Assembly: GCA_947053455.1 (NCBI GenBank)
Contig: CAMRSV010000005.1
Coordinates: forward strand, 1-64,000
Origin: an uncultured Alphaproteobacteria bacterium
GTDB taxonomy: Bacteria > Pseudomonadota > Alphaproteobacteria > Rs-D84
Direction: 5' to 3'
Length of the DNA: 64,000 nt
The notes beneath the pieces are model-generated. The model was not told the origin of the DNA and did no database searches. It worked only from the letters and a program-made list of their open reading frames with translations. Each line of letters starts with the position of its first letter. Position 1 is the stretch's first letter. The position numbers and the translations under genes are program-made. Shown in pieces: positions 9,178 through 18,165 of this stretch.

Positions 9178-9939
9178 TCAATTACGCAAATATTGCCGCA
9201 GGTGTTCGCGTGTTGCCTCTTCGCAAGTGGTTCGCAATTTCGTTAATTCCACTCTTACATCGCGTGGGATATGGTGCTTTATGTCAAAAAGCTTGTAATT
9301 ACCAAATGTCATATATTTATCCGCCATTTTATGAAACAGATGCGAATAATTAACAGATTTGCAATTTATGCACTTTATTAAATTCTGTTTATAATCTGTG
9401 TCTTGGCTGTTATATCCACAATATTCGGCAATAATGTCCGCATATTTAGGGAAATAGTGCGCCATACGGTTTGACAATAAGTGAATACCATTATAAGCCG
9501 CCATTAACATTTCATAACGATTGCGCGGCGATTCACCATAAAGATATCCGGCGGCATAGGCGGACGCCTCTTCAATCGCGCATAGCATCGGAATCTGATA
9601 ATAATTCTTTATGCCCCAAGGTAAAGCACAATCACTTTTGCTATTTTGTAAATGTTTCATCTCATGTGCTAGTACGCGTTTCTCGCTAATATTCGATAAT
9701 TTTTTATAAATTACATCATCCGGGCTTAAATTTAAAGAATTTGACACTGTATATCTATAGATAATGATACGAGTTTTATATCTATTTGCCTCTCCTGTTT
9801 TCATAAAACCGGTACGAATTCTATCTATATTAAATTCATTTATTGTTACATTTTTATATCTGATTTCCGGATTACAAATCCGCACCGGTTGAGCGGTACT
9901 GCAAAAACATAATAAAAATCTTTCATAAATACTAAACAT
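9178..9939 (-). CDS. Putative zinc metallopeptidase-like protein
   Basis: 253 residues, family not recognised. The core VLAHEMKHLQN contains HExxH, the zinc-binding signature of zincins. Downstream, AIEEASAYAAGYLYGE provides a glutamate in a helix that could be the third ligand (gluzincin-like). The N-terminus (MFSIYERFLLCFCSTAQP) is hydrophobic and may be a signal sequence. Cys pairs occur later (KCINCKS). It converges with polA with only 4 bases between them. No good ribosome site is visible, so the start is uncertain. Peptidase activity is inferred from the motif only. Confidence 0.65.
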   Translation of the reverse strand: MFSIYERFLLCFCSTAQPVRICNPEIRYKNVTINEFNIDRIRTGFMKTGEANRYKTRIIIYRYTVSNSLNLSPDDVIYKKLSNISEKRVLAHEMKHLQNSKSDCALPWGIKNYYQIPMLCAIEEASAYAAGYLYGESPRNRYEMLMAAYNGIHLLSNRMAHYFPKYADIIAEYCGYNSQDTDYKQNLIKCINCKSVNYSHLFHKMADKYMTFGNYKLFDIKHHIPRDVRVELTKLRTTCEEATREHLRQYLRN

Positions 9940-9962
9940 TTGTACTCATTATTACACGGATA

Positions 9963-9996
9963 AAAAACACCCGCGCATTTGGCGCGGATGTTTTTT
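9963..9996 (-). terminator. Terminator after rpmB/tRNA-Leu
   Basis: Read on the minus strand, CATCCGCGC and GCGCGGGTG form a stem with loop CAAAT, followed by a T6 run. It lies just past the tRNA 3' end. Confidence 0.8.
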
Positions 9997-10001
9997 TATC
10001 C

Positions 10002-10086
10002 TGGTGGCCCTGGTCGGACTCGAACCGACACTCCTTGCAGAACTTGATTTTGAGTCAAGCGCGTCTACCAATTCCGCCACGGGGCC
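10002..10086 (-). tRNA. tRNA-Leu, anticodon CAA
   Basis: 85-base class II tRNA. The anticodon stem CTTGA/TCAAG encloses CTCAAAA, giving anticodon CAA (codon TTG). The D-arm region is GGCGGAATTGGTAGACGC, the T-arm GTCGG/CCGAC, and CCA is encoded. The acceptor stem has one C-A mismatch at pair 6. It lies 16 bases after rpmB on the same strand and is probably cotranscribed. Confidence 0.95.
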
Positions 10087-10102
10087 ATGACGCAAGAGCG
10101 AA

Positions 10103-10474
10103 TTATTTCGCCGCCTTTTTTGCATCAACCTTTTTAACCAAACGTGCACTGCGTGTTGGCTTGTGCACAGGTTTTTTGGCGGGCGCATCCGCTTTGCCGA
10201 CTTTCTTTTCAATGGCCTTTTTAATTGCAGCCATTTCTTCGGTCAAGCGAGATACAGGTTTCGCCATAACATATCCATCCAAACCACCGTGCTTGGTCAA
10301 TGTACGCAAACCTGCCGTTGAAATACGCAACGAAAAATCGCGACCCAAAATATCACTGTGGAACTTTAATTTTTGCAAATTCGGCAAGAATGTACGCTTC
10401 GTATGACGCATAGAGTGGGAAACATTCATCCCAACTTCTGTTTTCTTACCTGTAACTTTACATACACGTGGCAT
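10103..10474 (-). CDS. rpmB: 50S ribosomal protein L28
   Basis: 123 residues from the ATG at 10474, which follows AAAGGATT. An upstream in-frame start would add 18 unrelated residues. The family start MPRVCKVTGKKTEVGMNVSH is intact, with HTKRTFLPNLQ and LRTLTKHGGLDGYV further on. The Lys/Ala-rich C-terminal tail from about residue 90 (KKVGKADAPAKKPVHKP) is longer than in most L28 proteins and should be a disordered RNA-binding extension. It is followed by tRNA-Leu(CAA). Confidence 0.96.
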   Translation of the reverse strand: MPRVCKVTGKKTEVGMNVSHSMRHTKRTFLPNLQKLKFHSDILGRDFSLRISTAGLRTLTKHGGLDGYVMAKPVSRLTEEMAAIKKAIEKKVGKADAPAKKPVHKPTRSARLVKKVDAKKAAK

Positions 10475-10548
10475 AGTAATAATCCTTTTAACTCGGCATA
10501 ATTTATAACAAAAAACTTTAAAAGTCAAGTGCTGTTTTTACATTTTAA

Positions 10549-12003
10549 TTATGCCTGTTGATGCGGCAATGTCAACAGGTCGCTTACAACCTTGACTGGT
10601 GAAAAAGTTGTTGGCGGAACTTCTACAAAAATAGTATTCCAATTAGCCATTGCCCCATTCCACAATCCCGGTTTTTCCATTGCACGCAGTGGACGGCCGT
10701 TTTTTGATTTGTCCGATATAAACCCGGTATTTTCATCAATAAATTTCGTCAAATCAAACTTGTCACCATTGATATTGCGCACTGCGCATACCAAATCAAC
10801 CGGATTAAAATGTGATGCGGCGTCCATTATATCCCGCGCATCCGGGGCAATTTGACTAGATTCAACAATCTGGGGTGAAATCAGTCCATCCGCGCCACGC
10901 ACCATAAACGGTCCGCCACCCGGGGCGCCGGTGTTTCGCACAACACCGCACACACGTGTTGGTCGGTTTAATATCTTGCGTATTTGCGCCGTATCAAAAT
11001 CAGACGCACCGCGCACACATAATGTATTTGATATAAATTCGCGAATTTCATTGCGCACCGCATCATCGGCGTCATCCAATCTGGAAATGTAATCAAAAAT
11101 CTTTGCCTGAACCTGAACCAAAACACCGGCCAGCGCACGCTTGTATTCAATGGTATCGGAACGAACGTGCTCTGCACACACGTTATCAATATTCTTTACG
11201 AAAATAATATCGGCATCAATATTATTCAGGTTTTCAATCAATGCACCATGTCCCGCCGGTCGAAACAACAGCGAACCGTCATCCGTTCTAAACGGCGTAT
11301 TATCCGGCGCCGCAGCAATAGTGTCGGTCTTTGCCATTTGTTCCGACATTGTTATATCATACGCGACACCATATCGCGCAGAATATTCATCAACCAATTT
11401 TGCAAACAAACTTTCAAACGCGGTTCTATGTTCGGGCGACACGGTAAAATGTATGCGCACCGAATTATCAGAAGATACGGCATACTCGGCGCCCTCGGCC
11501 AGATGTTCGGCGGCCGCGGTACGCGCGCGCGCCCCCGCACCATGGAACTTTATCAATCCCTTTGGGCAATTGCCATAATTTAGACCGTCCACACCGATTA
11601 TTGCGGCAATAATATCATGCGCCATAGTTGACGCGGATATAAATTTCTTCAAATCATCATAAAATGCGAACTTATCAATATTCTGCAAAACCTTTTCAAC
11701 AACAGGATTTCTATCCCCAGACGACAAAAATTCAAACAAATCTTTGAACATGCGTGTTGCCGCACCAGATGCCGGAACAAATTTTACAATTTTGTGATTC
11801 TGACGATATGCATCATAAGTATCGGCCGCCACCCGGCGCGCCGCATCATCTAATTGCACAATGCCGTCACCGACCGACGCGGGTGCGACAATATTCGCAT
11901 ACGGAAAGCCGCGCGCAAAATCCGCCATTTGTTTTTCCGCGTCCGCAACGGACAGGCCATGGCGCATTATTTGTTCAATATCGCGTTGTGAAAATACTGT
12001 CAT
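10549..12003 (-). CDS. DUF4301-type protein
   Basis: 484 residues. The N-terminus (FSQRDIEQIMRHGLSVADAE, then GFPYANIVAPASVGDGI) and the blocks VPASGAATRMFKDL, GLIKFHGAGARARTAAAEH, LLFRPAGHGALIENLN and GAPGGGPFMVRG match my memory of DUF4301, a family known mostly from Bacteroidetes. The glycine-rich motifs resemble a nucleotidyltransferase-like or sugar-phosphate-binding fold, but no biochemical role is established to my knowledge. It is divergent from clpB. If the family call is right, its presence here may reflect transfer within a gut community. Confidence 0.75.
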   Translation of the reverse strand: MTVFSQRDIEQIMRHGLSVADAEKQMADFARGFPYANIVAPASVGDGIVQLDDAARRVAADTYDAYRQNHKIVKFVPASGAATRMFKDLFEFLSSGDRNPVVEKVLQNIDKFAFYDDLKKFISASTMAHDIIAAIIGVDGLNYGNCPKGLIKFHGAGARARTAAAEHLAEGAEYAVSSDNSVRIHFTVSPEHRTAFESLFAKLVDEYSARYGVAYDITMSEQMAKTDTIAAAPDNTPFRTDDGSLLFRPAGHGALIENLNNIDADIIFVKNIDNVCAEHVRSDTIEYKRALAGVLVQVQAKIFDYISRLDDADDAVRNEIREFISNTLCVRGASDFDTAQIRKILNRPTRVCGVVRNTGAPGGGPFMVRGADGLISPQIVESSQIAPDARDIMDAASHFNPVDLVCAVRNINGDKFDLTKFIDENTGFISDKSKNGRPLRAMEKPGLWNGAMANWNTIFVEVPPTTFSPVKVVSDLLTLPHQQA

Positions 12004-12085
12004 TTTCTAATCCCCTTTTCATGACAAAGCGTAATATAAAAAAGAAAACTGTGCAATAAAGTTTGATGGCTTTGATTCCTGTGTC

Positions 12086-12116
12086 TTGAAGAAAACCAAA
12101 ATGATATTATATATAC
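12086..12116 (+). promoter_or_regulatory. Candidate promoter of clpB
   Basis: TTGAAG (12086-12091) and TATATA (12108-12113) are 16 bases apart, 24 bases upstream of the clpB ATG. The CTTGAA start resembles a heat-shock sigma -35, but no CCCCAT-like -10 follows, so heat control is not shown. Confidence 0.4.
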
Positions 12117-12139
12117 AGAAAATAACAAAGGTGACTATT

Positions 12140-14197
12140 ATGAACCCAGAAGAAATGCAAGAAACCCCGGAACAGGCGATTGCCAAATACACCACCGATT
12201 TCACCAAATTGGCGGCGGATGGCAAACTGGATCCGGTAATCGGTCGTGACGAAGAAATTCGCCGCACAATCCAGGTATTGAGCCGCCGTACAAAAAACAA
12301 CCCAGTTCTTATTGGGAACCCAGGCGTCGGTAAAACCGCAATTGTCGAAGGACTAGCGTCACGCATAGTATCAGGCGACGTGCCGGAAAATCTGCTGAAT
12401 AAAAAACTGCTGTCGCTGGATATGGGTGCACTTATGGCGGGCGCAATGTTCCGCGGCCAATTCGAAGGACGCTTAAAAGCAATACTGAAAGCCGTCAAAG
12501 ATTCCGACGGTCAGATTATTTTATTCATTGATGAATTGCACACCATGGTCGGCGCCGGCAAAGGCGAAGGTTCCATGGATGCGGGTAATTTATTGAAGCC
12601 GATGTTGGCGCGTGGCGAACTGCACTGCATGGGTGCGACAACACTAGACGAATACCGACAGTATATTGAAAAGGACCCAGCACTTGCACGGCGCTTTCAA
12701 CCAGTGTACGTCGACGAGCCAACGGTTGATGACACAATATCTATTTTGCGCGGGCTCAAGGAAAAATACGAAGGACATCACGGTGTTCGCATTGCTGATG
12801 CGGCATTGGTATCGGCGGTAAAACTGTCAAACCGTTATATTACCGACCGATTTTTACCGGACAAGGCAATCGATTTGATTGACGAAGCCGCCGCACGCGT
12901 TCGCATAGAGGTTGCATCAAAACCGGAAAAACTGGATGAAATAGACCGTCACCTGATGCAGCTGAAAATAGAACAGCAGGCATTGAAAAAAGAAAAGGAC
13001 GAAGAATCTAAAAAACGTCTTAAAGAATTGGAAGGAATCATAAAAGAAACAGATGCCGAATCGAAAAAACTGACCGCCGAATGGCAGGCCGAACAACAAA
13101 AAATGCGCGGCCTATCAGATGCGATGGCCGCCCTGGACGCCGCCAAGGCAGAGGTTGCCAGTGCGACCCGCGCCGGTGACTATGAAAAGGCATCAGCACT
13201 GCAGTATGGCAAGATTCCCGAATTGGAAGAAAAAATTCGCACAATGAACGCAGATGCGCGCGAATACAAAACCGTACTGCCCGAACACATTGCGACAGTT
13301 GTTAGTAAATGGACCGGTGTCCCGGCCGACAGATTAAGTGTCGAAGAACAATCAAAACTGCTAAATATAGAAGACAAACTGCGCGAACGCGTTGTCGGAC
13401 AAGATTTAGCGCTGCAGGTTGTTGCACGTGCAATACGCCGTTCACGTGCAGGTTTATCTGACCCGCGCCGCCCCGCCGGCAGTTTTATGTTCCTAGGCCC
13501 CACTGGCGTTGGCAAGACCGAGGTTGCAAAAGCCCTGGCGGAATATCTGTTCAACGATGATACGGCAATGACACGAATTGACATGAGTGAATACATGGAA
13601 CCTCATTCTGTTTCACGCCTTATCGGCAGTCCTCCGGGATACGTCGGATATGAACAAGGCGGTGTTTTAACCGAAAGCGTACGGCGCCGCCCATATCAGG
13701 TTTTGCTGTTCGATGAAATAGAAAAGGCAAACCCGGACGTGTTTAACGTATTCCTGCAAATTCTGGACGACGGCAGACTAACCGACGGCCAGGGACATGT
13801 TGTGAACTTTACAAACACGATTATCATTATGACCAGCAACCTGCCTGATATGGAGGCGGTAAAGAAACATTTCCGTCCGGAATTTATAAACCGAATTGAT
13901 GAAATTGTATTCTTTAACCCACTGGGCAAGGATGTAATGGCCGGCATCGTCAAGATTCAATTGCAGAATCTGGAAAAACGCCTGGCCGAACGCCGCATAG
14001 AATTAAATGTGACGGACAAGGCGATAAAATGGCTGGGGGACAACGGATATGACCCGGTATTTGGGGCACGCCCGCTAAAACGGCTTATCACAAACGCGGT
14101 CGAAGATAAAATCGCCGACCTGATACTATCAGGTGCAATAGGCGAAGGCTCTACCGTATATGTTGATGTCAAAGGCAAAGAATTAACCGTTGGCTAA
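12140..14197 (+). CDS. clpB: ClpB-type disaggregase lacking the N-domain
   Basis: 685 residues from the ATG at 12140, preceded by AAAGGTG. ClpB is a hexameric AAA+ chaperone that pulls proteins out of aggregates with DnaK. Full-length ClpB is about 860 residues. Here the N-terminal substrate-binding domain (about 145 residues) is absent and the protein begins at the linker just before AAA-1 ([20 protein letters not shown]). AAA-1 has Walker [10 protein letters not shown] and Walker B LFIDELHT. The coiled-coil M domain is present ([20 protein letters not shown] onward). AAA-2 has GPTGVGKTE and [11 protein letters not shown]. The loop after [10 protein letters not shown] is also shortened before [12 protein letters not shown]. 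There is no upstream coding sequence for the missing domain. Confidence 0.93.
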   Translation: MNPEEMQETPEQAIAKYTTDFTKLAADGKLDPVIGRDEEIRRTIQVLSRRTKNNPVLIGNPGVGKTAIVEGLASRIVSGDVPENLLNKKLLSLDMGALMAGAMFRGQFEGRLKAILKAVKDSDGQIILFIDELHTMVGAGKGEGSMDAGNLLKPMLARGELHCMGATTLDEYRQYIEKDPALARRFQPVYVDEPTVDDTISILRGLKEKYEGHHGVRIADAALVSAVKLSNRYITDRFLPDKAIDLIDEAAARVRIEVASKPEKLDEIDRHLMQLKIEQQALKKEKDEESKKRLKELEGIIKETDAESKKLTAEWQAEQQKMRGLSDAMAALDAAKAEVASATRAGDYEKASALQYGKIPELEEKIRTMNADAREYKTVLPEHIATVVSKWTGVPADRLSVEEQSKLLNIEDKLRERVVGQDLALQVVARAIRRSRAGLSDPRRPAGSFMFLGPTGVGKTEVAKALAEYLFNDDTAMTRIDMSEYMEPHSVSRLIGSPPGYVGYEQGGVLTESVRRRPYQVLLFDEIEKANPDVFNVFLQILDDGRLTDGQGHVVNFTNTIIIMTSNLPDMEAVKKHFRPEFINRIDEIVFFNPLGKDVMAGIVKIQLQNLEKRLAERRIELNVTDKAIKWLGDNGYDPVFGARPLKRLITNAVEDKIADLILSGAIGEGSTVYVDVKGKELTVG

Positions 14198-14219
14198 TAA
14201 TGTATTATAAAAACAAAAA

Positions 14220-14246
14220 ACGCGGGCATTTGTGCCCGCGTTTTAC
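14220..14246 (+). terminator. Terminator after clpB
   Basis: The stem CGCGGGCA/TGCCCGCG with loop TTTG is followed by TTTT. Confidence 0.85.
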
Positions 14247-14258
14247 TTACCTTGCGCC

Positions 14259-15725
14259 CTACCGGCCATACAAATGTTTTTTTACATTTTCCAAATTAAA
14301 CGCTTTCTTTGATGCGCTTTTAAACTGCCGCGTCATCAAAACAACAAATTTACCATCGTCAAAGCGTAACTTAATACCATAATTTTCTTCGCTAATCGCA
14401 ACCACATATGCATCGGTAGATTTGAACATCTGTTCATCTAGTTTAGTGTCAAACAATCGCCACTTCCACGGTTCCATCGGAGCCATTTCATTACCTTTGC
14501 GACCGCGCACCCCTAAAATTTTACCATTCATAAAAATCTTGAACGATGTATTATAATGGGATTGGATTATTCTTTGGCCATTAACAAAAACATCATTATA
14601 AAAGATTCCAGGCGCCGATTCTGTGCTTTTTATTGTCACATTTAAATTAGTGACATCAGATTGGTTCGTGTCGGATTCTTTTTTATATTCAGTTGGTTGA
14701 ACCACCGCCTTTAATTCCACCGGCAACGCCACCAAAGAATATGCAGCGCACATTCCGTTTGGCTTTATAATAACGGTTTCGTTTAATTTGGCCAACGCAT
14801 TTATTGCCAATGCCGAATCTGGCGCAGCACTTGATTCACGCGTCCACTTATGATTTTTGCCGCGTATGTGCAACATTGACATTGCGCCAATTTTTTCATA
14901 GCCGAACAATTCATGATTTTGTGCGATATAAGAAACACTGGCAAATCCCCCAGCCAGAGATTTAACAACTTCGCCCTTTTCACAATCAACCACATACAGT
15001 TTTGTACCAAAATTACCATGTACACGAACAACCGCAAAACCGCTTAAGACATCAAAAAGAACTACTTCGGGCGAATATATACCGCAGCGTGTCATAAGCG
15101 TCTTTTCTTTGCCAGCATGACGCCAAACCAATCCGTAAATACCGTTTGACAATTTTGGGGCAAATAGATTAATCCCGGCAATTTGCTTTTCCGTAGCAAA
15201 ATCCGCCAGTTCTTTTTGTTTGGCAATTATTGCCTCATTGTGCTGTTCGGCGCGTTCTTTGCGAAGAATCTTAAACACACCATTTTCATACGAATATTTT
15301 TCAGGCTTTCGCGATACCAATTCATCACCCAATTCCTGTGACACATTTTTACCAGCCTTTCTCAAATTACAAACTTTGTTCTCCAAAGAATGCAATGTCC
15401 ATTTTGAATATGGTTTAATTCTGCAATCAATACTCTTGAACTCGCCGTTTTCATACGAATATTTTTCAGGCTTTCGCGATACCAATTCATTCTCCAATTC
15501 CTGTGGCACTTTCTTACCAGCCTTTCTCAATTCACGAACTGCGTCTTCCAAACTATTCAATGGCCTTTGTGAACATGATTTAATTCTGCAATCAATAATC
15601 TTGAACTCGCCGTTTTCATACGAATATTTTTCAGGCTTTCGCGATACCAATTCATTCTCCAATTCCTGTGGCACTTTCTTACCAGCCTTTCTCAATTCAC
15701 GAACTGCGTCTTCCAAACTATTCAA
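14259..15725 (-). CDS. C-terminal part of an interrupted repeat protein
   Basis: 488 codons, opening with a TTG in an otherwise continuous frame. The frame is open back to a TAA at 15798-15800 and continues beyond it into the 150-residue ORF at 15798-16250. No ribosome site precedes the TTG. I read this as the second part of one gene. It carries repeat units 4-6 of a 55-residue module (PxELxxELVSRKPEKYSYENG), two of them identical at most bases. A roughly 320-residue C-terminal region follows with alternating hydrophobic strands (GIYGLVWRHAGKEK, SGFAVVRVHGNFGTKLYVVD, HELFGYEKIGAMSMLHIRG) that I do not recognise. No signal peptide is seen. Confidence 0.6.
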   Translation of the reverse strand: MNSLEDAVRELRKAGKKVPQELENELVSRKPEKYSYENGEFKIIDCRIKSCSQRPLNSLEDAVRELRKAGKKVPQELENELVSRKPEKYSYENGEFKSIDCRIKPYSKWTLHSLENKVCNLRKAGKNVSQELGDELVSRKPEKYSYENGVFKILRKERAEQHNEAIIAKQKELADFATEKQIAGINLFAPKLSNGIYGLVWRHAGKEKTLMTRCGIYSPEVVLFDVLSGFAVVRVHGNFGTKLYVVDCEKGEVVKSLAGGFASVSYIAQNHELFGYEKIGAMSMLHIRGKNHKWTRESSAAPDSALAINALAKLNETVIIKPNGMCAAYSLVALPVELKAVVQPTEYKKESDTNQSDVTNLNVTIKSTESAPGIFYNDVFVNGQRIIQSHYNTSFKIFMNGKILGVRGRKGNEMAPMEPWKWRLFDTKLDEQMFKSTDAYVVAISEENYGIKLRFDDGKFVVLMTRQFKSASKKAFNLENVKKHLYGR

Positions 15726-15750
15726 TGGCCTTTGTGAACATGATTTAATT
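15256..15750 (-). repeat. 165-bp tandem coding repeats
   Basis: Units of 165 bases (55 codons) start at 15421 and 15586 (plus-strand coordinates) with CTGCAATCAAT and are nearly identical. The next match begins at 15751. A diverged unit lies at 15256-15420. Near-identity at the DNA level, including third codon positions, points to recent duplication. Three older, diverged units are encoded at 15751-16250. Confidence 0.85.
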
Positions 15751-15797
15751 CTGCAATCAATAATCTTAAAGTTACCATTTTCATCGTATGAGTATTT

Positions 15798-16250
15798 TTA
15801 CGGCGCTTTTAAAACTAACGCATCTGTTAGTTCCTTCGGTATAGGTTTATCAGCTTTTTTTAAGTCTTTATAATTGAGTACTAATGTATCCAATTTTTTG
15901 TCAACATATGATTTTTTACGAACATATTGTATGCGCCCTGCCATTGTGTATTTATTTGGCAAACGCGAAACCAGTTCGGCCATCAGTTCATGCGGCACAG
16001 GCTCATTGGCAGTAGTAAGCAAAGAATATTTTGTTTCTAATGTGGTCAACTTTTGCTTTGAATATGGTTTTTTATTGCCATACCCTGCTTTAACCAACGG
16101 ACCATTGGGGCCAAATTTATCCGGCGCCTTAACAGATAACCAGTATAACAAATCTGCCGGAATTTCTTCACCTGCCGCACTTAATGTGTGATAATTTGTA
16201 ATTAATGTATTTACTTTTTTTTCACTGTATGGCAGTGCACGTCTTGGCAT
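15798..16250 (-). CDS. N-terminal part of an interrupted repeat protein
   Basis: 150 residues from an ATG with AAGGGAG upstream and TATAAT just before that. It holds repeat units 1, 2 and most of 3 (PYSEKKVNTLITNYHTLSAAG, PYSKQKLTTLETKYSLLTT, SYVDKKLDTLVLNYKDLKK) and stops at TAA (15798-15800) directly after LKAP. The next codons in the same frame read KYSYDENGNFK, matching PEKYSYENGEFK of the other units, so the TAA stands where GAA (Glu) is expected. A single G-to-T change explains the break. The intact product would be about 664 residues with six units. It could be a recent pseudogene, a phase-variable state, a readthrough site or a base error. Confidence 0.7.
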   Translation of the reverse strand: MPRRALPYSEKKVNTLITNYHTLSAAGEEIPADLLYWLSVKAPDKFGPNGPLVKAGYGNKKPYSKQKLTTLETKYSLLTTANEPVPHELMAELVSRLPNKYTMAGRIQYVRKKSYVDKKLDTLVLNYKDLKKADKPIPKELTDALVLKAP

Positions 16251-16306
16251 ATCATATGCTCCCTTATATTATATGCGCGCGCCCACCCCTCTCCCGACGC
16301 AAAAAG

Positions 16307-18127
16307 TTATTTTGTCTTTTTTGCTTTCTTGGGCTCTTTTTTTTCTTTCACTTTGAATTGAATATCACGCAACTTTTTATATTCACCGCCAATCGCAACC
16401 AATTCAGCATCCGTGCCACGTTCAATAATGCGACCGTCTTTTATTACACAAATTATATCGGCATCCAAAATTGTGGACAATCTGTGCGCGATAACAAATG
16501 TTGTACGCCCGCGCATCAGGTCTTTCAATGCAGACTGAATCAATTTCTCACTTTGCGTGTCCAGGGCGCTTGTCGCCTCGTCCAGAAGCAATATCGGTGC
16601 ATCTTTTAATATGGCGCGCGCAATTGCAATACGCTGTTTCTGGCCACCTGACAGCAGTGCCCCGCCCTCGCCCACGCAGGTATCATATCCGCATGGGAAT
16701 TTGGATATGAAATCATGCGCATTCGCGGCGCGCGCGGCGGCAATAACCTGGTCACGCGTGGCGTTCGGCAGACCATATTTTATATTTTCCTCTATTGTGG
16801 CGTTAAACAGAAATACGTCTTGGGACACCTCTGCAATATTATTGCGCAACGATTCCAACGTGAATTTCCGTATATCCGTATCATTGATTTTAACATGCCC
16901 ATGCTGCGGCTCGTAAAAACGTTCCAACAGGTTGAACATCGTGGTCTTGCCGCCACCCGAAGGTCCCACCAGTGCACAAATCTTGCCGGCAGGTACATGC
17001 AAATCAATATCCCGTAATACAGGTTCGCCCGGATTGTATTCAAAATCAACATTTTCAAACGCAACCGACATCGGGCCGGCATCCAAAGCCTTCGCATTCG
17101 ATATGTCCTGAATTGACGGCTTACTGTCCAGGAAATTAAACAACACCTCCGCGGCCAGCAAACCGTGCTGTATGGTATCACCGGTACCTGTAACGCTTTT
17201 AACCGGGCGGTATGCGGCACTCAACGCCAACAGGAATCCTACAAAATTACCTAACGTCATCATATCATTAGATATCAGCAGACCACCCACAATCATCGCC
17301 AGGCACAATCCTATTGAAATCATCAATTCCAACAGCGGCGAACGCAGTGCACTAATTTTTGTGCTTTTTAATGCATTTTCCACTGACGAATTTAAAATGC
17401 AGTTGAATTTTTCTGTCTCGCTTTCTTCGTTTGCAAATGCCTGAATTGTCTTCATCCCATGCAGTGTTTGATTCAAATGCTGTGATACATTGTTTGCAAT
17501 ACCAAACGATTCACGCGACAGGCGACGTTTTAACCGCATTATCAACAATGTTGGGATCATAATCGCCGGCGCCAAGAACAGCAGCAATATGCACAACTGT
17601 GGCGCGAACCAAACCATCAACCCTAATGAAATCATGATTGTCGCGACATTCTGAATCAATCGCACTATTGTTCCGGTAACCAGATTCAATACTGCACCGG
17701 CCTGAACCCCAAAATAGTTTAGGCATTTTCCGATTCCGTCACCATAAAATGTTGATATGTTCATACGAACAACATGCCGGTAAATACGGCGTTGCAAATT
17801 CATACTGGCCAAAAGTCCCGCTTTGGCCATAGCAATTGTCTTTATAAACGTACAAATTCCCTTGGCACCGTATACGGCAATAATCTGTAATCCGATTATG
17901 TACAGTGAATCCATATTCTTGGCGATAAAGGTTTCATCAACAATGCGTTTTGCGATTGTGATTGCATACCCTTCGGCAGACGCCGCGCCAATTGTAAATA
18001 TAATGCCCGCCGCCAACCATTTCCAATACGGCAAGCCAATTTCACGCCACACGCGCAAATACAGCGACCATTTTATTGGCTGATTATTTTTATCGCCACG
18101 AATCATTTTCTTTATCTTTTTTAACAT
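16307..18127 (-). CDS. msbA: ABC exporter, lipid A flippase-like (MsbA type)
   Basis: 606 residues. The N-terminal half is a six-helix exporter domain (IGLPYWKWLAAGIIFTIGAA, IGLQIIAVYGAKGICTFIKT, ATIMISLGLMVWF and others). The C-terminal ATPase has Walker A GPSGGGKTT, the signature LLSGGQKQRIAIARAI, Walker B ILLLDEATSALD and the switch His in FVIAHRLS. It works as a homodimer in the inner membrane. The assignment to lipid A export rests on general similarity and on the lpxL-type gene immediately upstream on the same strand, 38 bases away. Another lipid or peptide substrate remains possible. The tail is Lys-rich. Confidence 0.85.
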   Translation of the reverse strand: MLKKIKKMIRGDKNNQPIKWSLYLRVWREIGLPYWKWLAAGIIFTIGAASAEGYAITIAKRIVDETFIAKNMDSLYIIGLQIIAVYGAKGICTFIKTIAMAKAGLLASMNLQRRIYRHVVRMNISTFYGDGIGKCLNYFGVQAGAVLNLVTGTIVRLIQNVATIMISLGLMVWFAPQLCILLLFLAPAIMIPTLLIMRLKRRLSRESFGIANNVSQHLNQTLHGMKTIQAFANEESETEKFNCILNSSVENALKSTKISALRSPLLELMISIGLCLAMIVGGLLISNDMMTLGNFVGFLLALSAAYRPVKSVTGTGDTIQHGLLAAEVLFNFLDSKPSIQDISNAKALDAGPMSVAFENVDFEYNPGEPVLRDIDLHVPAGKICALVGPSGGGKTTMFNLLERFYEPQHGHVKINDTDIRKFTLESLRNNIAEVSQDVFLFNATIEENIKYGLPNATRDQVIAAARAANAHDFISKFPCGYDTCVGEGGALLSGGQKQRIAIARAILKDAPILLLDEATSALDTQSEKLIQSALKDLMRGRTTFVIAHRLSTILDADIICVIKDGRIIERGTDAELVAIGGEYKKLRDIQFKVKEKKEPKKAKKTK

Positions 18128-18165
18128 GTCATTCCTCTTACATTATCTATATCTATTATAAACAA

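Noticed and set aside
12019-12498. 159-codon ORF antisense to the start of clpB
   Set aside because: Antisense to conserved AAA+ sequence, with no ribosome site or recognisable product.
15256-15750. CRISPR array
   Set aside because: The 165-bp units are contiguous coding repeats in one frame, with no unique spacers and no cas genes.
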